Shown here: piece by piece, positions 6,042 through 12,424 of the stretch
Position numbering within the stretch: position 1 is the first letter of the stretch
Layout of the letters: each line of letters starts with the position of its first letter
Source of the DNA: Promethearchaeota archaeon
GTDB taxonomy: Archaea > Asgardarchaeota > Lokiarchaeia > Sigyniarchaeales > SOKP01
DNA: 13,912 bases
NCBI GenBank assembly: GCA_030615145.1
Contig: JAUWZT010000069.1
Span: 1 to 13,912, forward strand
Direction of reading: 5' to 3'
Made by a program: the position numbers and the translations under genes
The notes under the pieces: model-generated
What the model saw: the letters and a program-made list of their open reading frames with translations, nothing else
Told to the model about the DNA's origin: nothing
Databases searched by the model: none

Positions 6042-7247
6042 ATGAAAAAGAAGACTGTTTCAGATATTATTGTATTTGTAAGTTATAACAATAAAGATGC
6101 AAAAATGTTTAAGATTAGTGAAATTTCTAAGAAACTTAGGAATTTTACAGGAATTGGCGATGTTTTATATTATGAGCAAGAATCATATGACAATTTTGTA
6201 AAATTCATGAACGATAACATTGGAAAGTGTGATGTGTTACTCTTGTTCTGCTCCCCTAATTCACTAAATTCTTCTTTTGTTGAGAAAGAATGGACTGCTG
6301 CCGATGCTTTAGGGAAACCTATTATACCTATGTTTTTCAAACCAGAATACATTCCGCCCCTGCTAAGCTCAAGAGTGGGTGTCGAGTTAGATCCTAATAA
6401 TTTTAAAAGAAATATCCAAGAAATATACAATATAATATTAAAAAAGTGTTCCTCTAAAATCGAATCAATGCCTAAAAAGGCTACAAAAAAACCTATTGAA
6501 ACAGAACTCCCTACTTCATCACAAAAAACTGGAATGAAAATGTGCATAAAATGTAATACTTTCTTAGCTTTACAAGGAAGTGATTATTGTGTTAATTGTA
6601 AACCCTCTGGGACCAATATTGGTCAATCCCAAATAAGTGAGGGCGCTCAACAACAAACTCAAAATATAGCTGCAATGGGAATTACCGTAAGTCAACAACA
6701 ATCTCAAGTATCTGGTGGATCTCAACAGCAATCTTATTCATCTGATGTGGACAAACCAGAAAAACCCGAAATTATGGATAAATTATCCACAATTGAGAAA
6801 GATGTGAAAGACATTAAAAAACAGACGACACTAATTATCGAAAATCAGCTAAACCATTATGAAGATTTGACTAACAAACTGGAGAATCTGAATAAAGAAA
6901 GAGATAAATTAAATTATCAAGTCATCGAATTACAGTCAAAAGGTGATCTCACTAAAATTGATGAGGTACAACAAGAGATTGAACAACTGGGATTTGAAAT
7001 AAAAGACTTAATCATGAATGTGCAAGACACTGTTGACATAATTGCAGAAAATGCCATCAAAATTCTTGAAAAACAGGATTTGACTGAAGAATTTCTTAAG
7101 AAATACCTCGCGTCAGATTGGGATAAAATCAGAATAACTTGGAAAGAATATAAGGAAGGTAATATCAATAAAAAAGAACTTATAAAAAAAATTATTAAAA
7201 CAGCGGGAATCTTGGGAATAAAAAAATTAATCAAAAAAGTCATATAA
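6042..7247 (+). CDS. TIR-domain protein with zinc ribbon, Gln-rich linker and coiled coil
   Basis: Domains in order over 401 aa: a TIR domain at about 8-135, with IVFVSYNNKDAKMF at 10-23 (first strand and BB-loop side), DVLLLFCSPNSL at 64-75 and SSFVEKEW at 77-84, where Glu83 is at the position of the conserved, usually catalytic, TIR Glu; a zinc ribbon at 164-186 (Cys168, 171, 183, 186); a Gln/Ser-rich flexible stretch at about 193-235; a predicted coiled coil at about 245-345; and a basic C-terminus (ELIKKIIKTAGILG, then KKLIKKVI). TIR domains cleave NAD+ or serve as signalling scaffolds, and coiled coils often drive their assembly. Which applies here is not shown. The zinc ribbon (TGMKMCIKC) closely resembles the C-terminal one of the convergent membrane protein at 7305-8090 (TGMKHCIHC), so the two may act together. 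There is no signal peptide or membrane segment. The ribosome site is weak (TTAGAGAATTTTG). Confidence 0.82.
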   Translation: MKKKTVSDIIVFVSYNNKDAKMFKISEISKKLRNFTGIGDVLYYEQESYDNFVKFMNDNIGKCDVLLLFCSPNSLNSSFVEKEWTAADALGKPIIPMFFKPEYIPPLLSSRVGVELDPNNFKRNIQEIYNIILKKCSSKIESMPKKATKKPIETELPTSSQKTGMKMCIKCNTFLALQGSDYCVNCKPSGTNIGQSQISEGAQQQTQNIAAMGITVSQQQSQVSGGSQQQSYSSDVDKPEKPEIMDKLSTIEKDVKDIKKQTTLIIENQLNHYEDLTNKLENLNKERDKLNYQVIELQSKGDLTKIDEVQQEIEQLGFEIKDLIMNVQDTVDIIAENAIKILEKQDLTEEFLKKYLASDWDKIRITWKEYKEGNINKKELIKKIIKTAGILGIKKLIKKVI

Positions 7248-7385
7248 ACTTATAAGAAGCCAAGAGTTAAGTTCAAAAAAAAGTGAAATATTAAATAATT
7301 TGAGTTATTGTCCCTTTCCACACTCATCGCAGAATTTTGCAGCGGGTTTTATTAATGCTCCGCAGTGTATACAGTGTTTCATACC
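7171..7385. repeat. Duplicated segment, copy 1 (TIR 3' end through zinc-ribbon 3' end)
   Basis: About 215 bp here are close to 90% identical by eye to 8801-9011. The segment covers the last 25 codons of the TIR gene, the intergenic stretch with an A8 run, and the last codons of the zinc-ribbon membrane gene. Similarity continues at a lower level further into the membrane-protein genes. Confidence 0.85.
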
Positions 7386-8090
7386 AGTGGGTGTTTGGGG
7401 AACTGGAATCTGTGGTGCTTGGTGTATTATAACCTGTTGAGTTTGTTGTTGCTGTGGTTGAGCTGGCAAAGGTTTACTCTTCTTTGCTACCTCCATCTTC
7501 ATGGTATGTTTCCTATGGCATTTATTACATATGTTCAATTTTGGTTCTAGGCAATTTGGGCAAACTTTCCTATGGCATTTGTCGCACCTAACGAGTTCTT
7601 CCTTGGTGAACAGATTTTTACATCTTGAACACTGTTTTACTTTTATATATTTAATTAGTATGAAATTCGACACCCAAAGAATTATAATAGGGATAAATAA
7701 AGTGAAAAAAATTGGACTAAAGGTTTGTTCAAGAATTTCAAACTCTTCCATACCCATACTCTTTGTCACAAAATCTATTACGTTATAAATCATCAATGGT
7801 ATACTAATTGTTGTCAATACTGCTCCTATCATACCAGATACTACGGCGACCTTAATTTTATATTTATGTGTTGCTACTAGAGAAATTATTACAAAAACAA
7901 ATGCGAATATAGGAGATATTACCACCCACCCCATGTTCCACCCAGTTGCAGCCCAGTATGGCCATTCGGTCTCTATAATATCAAGGTACATTACCGGTGT
8001 AAACGTCCAAAGTATAATTATTAGGAGTGAAATAAGATTTATGATTTTATAAATTTTAAAAAATTTTACGTTTATGTTTATATTAAACAC
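7305..8090 (-). CDS. Four-TM membrane protein with RING-like Cys-rich domain and C-terminal zinc ribbon (paralogue 1)
   Basis: The 261-aa protein has four hydrophobic segments (about 13-35, 54-73, 81-104, 125-147). A cytosolic-type Cys-rich block follows, with Cys154, 157, 169, 172, 177, 180, 188 and 191 in a C-x2-C-x11-C-x2-C-x4-C-x2-C-x7-C-x2-C pattern that could hold two zinc ions like a treble-clef or B-box fold. A Gln/Pro-rich linker (about 206-236) leads to a zinc ribbon with Cys240, 243, 254 and 257. The family is not one I can name. The ribbon resembles that of the convergent TIR protein, which suggests a membrane-anchored partner. The start is GTG, and the best ribosome-site match (GAGGTG) overlaps the start codon, so initiation may be unusual or a few codons downstream. 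A close paralogue lies at 8936-9568 and a dead copy at 8178-8486. Confidence 0.75.
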   Translation of the reverse strand: MFNININVKFFKIYKIINLISLLIIILWTFTPVMYLDIIETEWPYWAATGWNMGWVVISPIFAFVFVIISLVATHKYKIKVAVVSGMIGAVLTTISIPLMIYNVIDFVTKSMGMEEFEILEQTFSPIFFTLFIPIIILWVSNFILIKYIKVKQCSRCKNLFTKEELVRCDKCHRKVCPNCLEPKLNICNKCHRKHTMKMEVAKKSKPLPAQPQQQQTQQVIIHQAPQIPVPQTPTGMKHCIHCGALIKPAAKFCDECGKGQ

Positions 8091-8177
8091 CTCGATTTCT
8101 ACAAAAAATTACCATTTTTGTATATATTAATATATAAAATTAGTTTATAATTATATTTCTACAAAAGTGTATGATTA

Positions 8178-8486
8178 TTATTTTAGTACATTTCCACAAT
8201 GGATACAATGTTTCGTGCCAGTTGGAGTATCGGTGGGGAGGAGATTGGGAAAATGGAGCCTGGAGGCTTTGTTGTATTACTACTTGTTGAGTTTGAGTCT
8301 GTTGTTGCTTAGATTTTTCTATCACTTCCAATTTCAAGAGATAATCAGTTTTGCATGCGGTACATACATTTTATTCTTTATCTAAACAATTAAGGCATAT
8401 TTTTCTTTCATATTGATGGCATTCAACCAATTTATCCGTATTAAATATGTTTCCACACTTTTCAAATTTTATAATCTTAATATATC
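8178..8486 (-). pseudogene. Decayed zinc-ribbon membrane protein (paralogue 3), membrane part deleted
   Basis: The minus strand matches the C-terminal half of the paralogue at 8936-9568 but is broken in several ways. The second-strand Cys is lost (HQYER for HQCGR), and the first Cys of the domain reads Phe. A TAA replaces the Tyr codon of KEYNVC. A frameshift in the Pro-rich linker separates the Gln-rich part from an intact-looking GTKHCIHCGN end. About 365 bp encoding the membrane segments are missing: sequence matching up to 9276 joins directly to sequence matching 9642 onward, at 8486/8487. An eight-base inverted repeat, AATATATC-AA-GATATATT (8479-8496), sits exactly on the deletion junction. 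This is clearly non-functional as a membrane protein. Confidence 0.85.
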
Positions 8487-8584
8487 AAGATATATTGATC
8501 ACATCTCTGTATAAAAATCTTTATTTTTTTATATCTCATAATTCCCTTCCTACACATGATTTACAAAAGTGGAACAGTTGCGTG
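8487..8584. repeat. Direct repeat of promoter plus dehydrogenase 5' end, copy 1
   Basis: About 97 bp match 9642-9740 with only a few changes and one single-base indel. The repeat contains a TATA-like CTGTATAAAAATC, a T7 run, and the first codons of a short-chain dehydrogenase (ATG ATT TAC AAA AGT GGA ACA). Confidence 0.9.
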
Positions 8585-8816
8585 TACCGGGATAGGACTT
8601 TTAATGGCTTTAGTTTTTGATAAAAGAGGTATGAAAATTGTTCTGGCAGAAATAGATGAAAGAAGATTAAAAAGAGCATCAAGAAAACTTAATAAGATAG
8701 GTGCTGAAGTATCAGACTTAAAAATCGACGTGATTGACCCTATACAACTTTTTTTGAATTCTATAAATCACCAAAGAAAAGACAATTTGGCATTATCACT
8801 AAAAAAGAACTTATAA
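8556..8816 (+). pseudogene. N-terminal fragment of a short-chain dehydrogenase/reductase (SDR)
   Basis: The 86-codon frame begins with ATG about 40 nt after a TATA-like TATAAAA. Residues 1-64 follow the SDR Rossmann start: ACTGIGLLMALVF for the glycine-rich turn and first helix, then KRGMKIVLAEIDERRL for strand 2 with its acidic residue, then an IGAEVSDLKIDVIDP stretch matching the usual DV(T/S)DP. Full SDRs have about 250 aa. The catalytic Ser-Tyr-Lys region is absent because the frame runs into the remnant of the TIR 3' end. The first Gly of the TGxxxGxG motif is Val (GTT), while the second copy of this 5' end at 9716-9740 keeps Gly (GGT). It is a truncated and decaying gene. Confidence 0.7.
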
Positions 8817-8878
8817 AAAAAATTCTTAAAACAGCGGGAATCTGGGGAACAAAAAAATTAATCAGAAAAGTCATATAA
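8801..8878 (+). pseudogene. Remnant of the TIR gene 3' end (25 codons)
   Basis: In its own frame this encodes KKELIKKILKTAGIWG, then TKKLIRKVI and TAA, nearly the same as the C-terminus of the TIR protein at 6042-7247. It is fused to the SDR fragment out of frame. It marks the left end of the second copy of the duplicated cassette. Confidence 0.85.
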
Positions 8879-9011
8879 ACTTATAAGAAGCCATGAGTTA
8901 AGTTCAAAAAAAAGTGATATATTAAATAATTTGAGTTATTGTTCCTTTCCACACTTATCGCAGAATATTGCAGCGAGTTTTATCATATTTCCGCAGTGTA
9001 TACAGTGTTTC
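8801..9011. repeat. Duplicated segment, copy 2 (TIR 3' end through zinc-ribbon 3' end)
   Basis: Partner of 7171-7385 in the same orientation. It includes the TIR 3' remnant, the matching intergenic stretch and the 3' end of the second zinc-ribbon membrane gene. Confidence 0.85.
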
Positions 9012-9568
9012 ATATTTGTTGAGGTTTCAGGAACTGGAGTTTGGGGAACTGGAGTCTGTGGTGCTTGTTGTATTACAACCTGTTGAGATTGTTGTTGCTT
9101 TGATTGCTCTGCCACTTTCAATCTCATGACATAATTAGTTTTGCATGTGGTACATACATTATATTCTTTATCTAAACAATTTTGGCATATTTTTCTTCCA
9201 CATTGATGGCATTCAACCAATTGATCCGTAGTAAATATGTTTCCACACCTTTCACATTTTGTAAAATTAATATATCTGGCAAAATAGCCGATTAATACCC
9301 ATATCGCAATATAAGGAATAAACATCAAATAAAAGCTATGATACAAGAGAGACCAAGCCAGAATCTCAATGGTTCTTATTATTGATCCAATCACACTTAA
9401 TAGTACTGCGCGCTTAATTTGAATTCTACTAATATATAATAATGAAACAAGATAGAATATAAGACCTAATAAATTAACTAGCAGCATTGCCATGGGAAAA
9501 TTAGAGGGGTCTCCCTCTTCCCTTGGACCCTGGAATAGTACTATAAACACTACAATAGTTGATAACAA
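8936..9568 (-). CDS. Four-TM membrane protein with RING-like Cys-rich domain and C-terminal zinc ribbon (paralogue 2)
   Basis: From a TTG start the protein has 210 aa. A hydrophobic segment runs across the N-terminus (extending upstream of the TTG in the open frame), with further ones at about 24-47, 52-76 and 79-100. A Cys-rich block (Cys105, 108, 120, 123, 128, 131, 139, 142), a Gln/Pro linker (156-182) and a zinc ribbon (Cys189, 192, 203, 206) follow, all as in paralogue 1. The start is uncertain. Aligned to paralogue 1, the matching GTG at 9626-9628 is in frame but its next codon is TGA, so translation must begin later. TTG at 9568 is the first usual start but cuts into the first membrane segment and has no clear ribosome site. 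It may be a gene beginning to decay, or it may use an unusual start. Confidence 0.65.
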   Translation of the reverse strand: MLSTIVVFIVLFQGPREEGDPSNFPMAMLLVNLLGLIFYLVSLLYISRIQIKRAVLLSVIGSIIRTIEILAWSLLYHSFYLMFIPYIAIWVLIGYFARYINFTKCERCGNIFTTDQLVECHQCGRKICQNCLDKEYNVCTTCKTNYVMRLKVAEQSKQQQSQQVVIQQAPQTPVPQTPVPETSTNMKHCIHCGNMIKLAAIFCDKCGKEQ

Positions 9569-9641
9569 TATAAATATAATGTAAATTACGGTAATTATTA
9601 GAATTGTGTTTTTTTTGATTTTTCACACCTAATTTTGTATT

Positions 9642-9740
9642 AAGATATAATGATCACATCTCTGTATAAAAATCTTTATTTTTTTGTCATCTCATAATTC
9701 CCTTCCTACACATGATTTACAAAAGTGGAACAGGTGCGGG
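9642..9740. repeat. Direct repeat of promoter plus dehydrogenase 5' end, copy 2
   Basis: Matches 8487-8584. It ends with the first eight codons of the SDR (MIYKSGTG) and is then cut off at 9740, next to the stop codon of the oxidoreductase beta gene. The 9740/9741 junction is thus a recombination endpoint. Read leftward, the same stretch would carry the promoter of zinc-ribbon paralogue 2. Confidence 0.9.
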
Positions 9741-9741
9741 T

Positions 9742-10581
9742 TTATTTAGATTTAAGAATTTTGCGGATTTTATCTAATCGTGCATCCCTCGACAGCTTGT
9801 TTATAATTGGGTTATGGTCTTCATATAAACCTTTATGATATACTTGTCTGCTAGCTTGATGAAAAACTCCTAAAGTAAACCTATGTGAATTCCTCGCGAC
9901 AGTTAAAGCTTCTTCTTTTGTCTTTGGTTCTTTATCAAGAAATTCAATCTCACTACGATATTCTTCCCATTTATGATAAGGCATAGCAGGCTGTAAAATT
10001 TCGATGAATGAAAAACCTTCATGCTCTATACATCTGATTAGAGTTTCAGTCAAGTGGTTAATTTCTCCAGCATAACATCTCGCAACAAATGTTGCACCTA
10101 CTTCAATGAGTAAGGAAATTGGATTAAAGGGGATTTCAAAACTTCCCTTTGGAGTTGTTGGACCTTTCCAACCCTCTTGAGTTAAAGGAGAAAACTGACC
10201 TGTCGTTAATGCATAAACGCTATTATTATGTAATATCATTGTGATATCCATGTTACGTTTTGCAGCAAAGAGAGTATGGGCTAAACCTTCTCCTAATCCA
10301 CTTCCATCACCAGAAAAAGTTAATACTTTTAGATTAGGATTAGAAAGCTTGAACCCAGAGGCAGTGGCTATTTCTCTCCCATGCAATGAATAAAGACCGC
10401 TCAGGTTTAAATAATCAAAGATTTTTGCGTGGCATCCTATGCCCGCCGTCATTACAATATCCTCCCTTTTAATTCCTTTTTCTTCGAGTTTTGGAATGGC
10501 GTTTCTTAAAGCTGTAAAGATTCCAAAATTTCCACACCCTTTGCACCAAGTAATTTCGGTGTAAGTTTTAAGATCATTCAT
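9742..10581 (-). CDS. 2-oxoacid:ferredoxin oxidoreductase, beta subunit
   Basis: This is the TPP-binding catalytic subunit. With the fused gamma-alpha subunit it oxidises a 2-oxoacid plus CoA to acyl-CoA, CO2 and reduced ferredoxin. The 279-aa product shows TWCKGCGNFG (11-20) with cluster ligands Cys13 and Cys16, Cys50 in GIGCHAK, and the TPP motif GDGSGLGEGLAH (91-102) ending near HNNSVYALTTGQ (118-129). The fourth cluster Cys expected in the LQPC motif is Ala199 here (LQPAMPYH). Cys169 and Cys184 are the only nearby replacements. I chose ATG at 10581 because AAGGAGGTG lies 11 nt upstream and the protein then starts in register with homologues. An upstream ATG at 10644 lies inside the alpha gene. 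One base separates the two genes, so translation is probably coupled. The C-terminal 25 codons occur again as fragments at 5002-5133 and 5841-5921. The substrate cannot be set from the sequence. Confidence 0.92.
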   Translation of the reverse strand: MNDLKTYTEITWCKGCGNFGIFTALRNAIPKLEEKGIKREDIVMTAGIGCHAKIFDYLNLSGLYSLHGREIATASGFKLSNPNLKVLTFSGDGSGLGEGLAHTLFAAKRNMDITMILHNNSVYALTTGQFSPLTQEGWKGPTTPKGSFEIPFNPISLLIEVGATFVARCYAGEINHLTETLIRCIEHEGFSFIEILQPAMPYHKWEEYRSEIEFLDKEPKTKEEALTVARNSHRFTLGVFHQASRQVYHKGLYEDHNPIINKLSRDARLDKIRKILKSK

Positions 10582-10582
10582 C

Positions 10583-12244
10583 TTAATACAGCACCTCCTT
10601 AATCTTTTTTGATAATTCAATTGGATCAAATGGGCGTCCATCATACTTTTTAATCGTACTTCTTATTTTTAACCCTGCTTTTTCTTTTAAAAGAGCTGTA
10701 AACTGTCCTGTAGAGCTTTGTTCAATTACTACATTGTCTTGATTTTTAAATTCCTCTAATTCCCATGTTGGTAATGGGTTCAAATATATTGGTTGAACGA
10801 TTGTAGGGTTTAATCCCCCATACCTAAGAGCTTCTAAAACGCTCATGTAAGTCGAACCATACGCAAAAAGATTAGTGGTCATCTCTCCTCGAATAATATT
10901 AACAGTATATTGACTCTTTAAATATTCTACAAGTGCTTTAAGTTTTTTATTTCTCTTGTCATGCATTTTTGCTATCATCTCGGCATTCTCAGTCGTTACG
11001 CCAAATTCATCGTGTTCGTAGCTATTCCACTTAATTACTTCTTTCGACGGTGGAAATAGCATTGGAGAAATTCCATCTTCAGCATCATGATATCTTTTAT
11101 AATTTTCCCCTTGATGCATTTTAGGTTTTGCCCATTTTGCCTTATCTACATCAATATCAATTGTCATGTTACATTCTGATAAGTGTTTCTCCGTGAGTAG
11201 AATTCCTGGTGTTTGAAACTTCCAGACAAGATCAAGCATTTCCGCAGTTAAATAATAAGCTTCTTCTATCGTTCCAGGAGATGCTACTATACGCAAAAAG
11301 TCACCGTGACCAGCAGAAAGAGCAAAACTTAGATCAGCTTGTTCGGTATAAGTAGGTACCCCTGTAGCGGGTCCAGGACGCATAGATAATACGCATAAAA
11401 TAGGTGTTTCTGTTATACCTGCTAAGGAAATGCCTTCGGTCATAAGTGCGAAACCTCCACCGCTGGTTCCAACCATTGATCTTGCCCCAGTAAACGCGGA
11501 ACCAATAGCCATGTTAATTACAGCAAGTTCGCTTTCAGCATGAACGACTGCTAACCCAAAGTTTTCTGCTTGCTTTGCTAAAAAGTGCAATATTGAAGAT
11601 GCTGGGGTCATAGGATATCCAAAATACGTATCTAAACCGCCAGCTATAGCTCCCAGACTTATTGCTTCGTTACCTGTAATAATTGGTCTTTCTTTTTCTC
11701 CTTTACTTATTAAAAATTTACCTTGACACCCACCTTTTACCATATCGTAGATGGTATTTGCAAATTTAATATTATCTTCGATACCTCTTGGATATTGATT
11801 TTTAATACTTTGATTCATTTGCTCTTTTTTGAATCCTATTGCTGATGCTAAAATTGCTACAGCCCCTACACCATACATCAGACTTTTCATGGGATATTTT
11901 TCAGCTTCTGAACTGAATGGAATTCCAACACCATTAACATCTTCTTGTTCGTCTGAGTTATAGATAATAATTCCACCGTCAGCAACATCGTTAATGTGAG
12001 TTTCACAACTTCGCTTATCAAAGTTAACAAGAAGATCCGCTTTCATGTAATGGCTAGTAATCCATCTAGTGGAAGTGCTAACTATAGAAAAATTGTGTCC
12101 TCCTCTAATTAGGCTCATATAATCGTCCATTTGAAATAAACGCTGTCCCATACTAGAAAAGATATGAGCTGCCACTGATCCAGCTTTTTTTACGCCTTCT
12201 CCCGCTTTTCCTCCCACAAGAAAAGTGAAAACATCATTTGCCAT
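10583..12244 (-). CDS. 2-oxoacid:ferredoxin oxidoreductase, fused gamma-alpha subunit
   Basis: 553 aa, the size of two-subunit archaeal enzymes such as those of Sulfolobus. Residues 1 to about 185 are the gamma domain (GGKAGEGVKKAG at 11-22, RGGHN at 47-51). Residues about 186-420 are the alpha pyrimidine-binding domain with YPMTPAS (210-216, the variant of YPITP typical of this family), the TSGGGFALMTEG loop (260-271) and RPGPATG (289-295). A C-terminal domain follows to residue 553. No ferredoxin-type delta domain is present, so an external ferredoxin is expected. The ATG at 12244 has AGAGGTAG about 7 nt upstream. It is the first gene of a two-gene operon. The gene is intact and shows no sign of the rearrangement that affects the region beyond the beta subunit. 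Confidence 0.93.
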   Translation of the reverse strand: MANDVFTFLVGGKAGEGVKKAGSVAAHIFSSMGQRLFQMDDYMSLIRGGHNFSIVSTSTRWITSHYMKADLLVNFDKRSCETHINDVADGGIIIYNSDEQEDVNGVGIPFSSEAEKYPMKSLMYGVGAVAILASAIGFKKEQMNQSIKNQYPRGIEDNIKFANTIYDMVKGGCQGKFLISKGEKERPIITGNEAISLGAIAGGLDTYFGYPMTPASSILHFLAKQAENFGLAVVHAESELAVINMAIGSAFTGARSMVGTSGGGFALMTEGISLAGITETPILCVLSMRPGPATGVPTYTEQADLSFALSAGHGDFLRIVASPGTIEEAYYLTAEMLDLVWKFQTPGILLTEKHLSECNMTIDIDVDKAKWAKPKMHQGENYKRYHDAEDGISPMLFPPSKEVIKWNSYEHDEFGVTTENAEMIAKMHDKRNKKLKALVEYLKSQYTVNIIRGEMTTNLFAYGSTYMSVLEALRYGGLNPTIVQPIYLNPLPTWELEEFKNQDNVVIEQSSTGQFTALLKEKAGLKIRSTIKKYDGRPFDPIELSKKIKEVLY

Positions 12245-12277
12245 ATAGAACTACCTCTAATCTAATATTAGTTTCTT

Positions 12278-12296
12278 AAATCTATTTTTAAACTTG
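12278..12296 (-). promoter_or_regulatory. Likely promoter of the oxidoreductase operon
   Basis: On the minus strand a TTTAAAAATA box lies about 40 nt before the ATG at 12244, a normal distance for an archaeal TATA box and a short leader. A second AT-rich box (TTTAAATATTTTTTTAAA) lies at 12309-12326. Confidence 0.35.
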
Positions 12297-12424
12297 ATAG
12301 TGAGAATTGTTTAAAAAAATATTTAAAAATATGCCTTATAAGTTCTAAGATATATTTATTCAAGTTTTAAAAAATAATTTGAAAAACATTTAAATAACAT
12401 TATTTCTCAGAGGAAGTTTGTAGT

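Noticed and set aside
6640..6740. CAA-rich repeats suggesting a repeat array or CRISPR
   Set aside because: They are Gln codons of a flexible linker within the TIR protein, with no regular repeat-spacer structure.
7365..7788. Plus-strand frames opposite zinc-ribbon paralogue 1
   Set aside because: The minus-strand product has ordered Cys pairs and membrane segments shared with a paralogue; the plus-strand frames do not.
8140..8337. 65-codon minus-strand frame as a real small gene
   Set aside because: It is the middle of the zinc-ribbon pseudogene; its C-terminal part is out of the ancestral frame after the Pro-rich linker.
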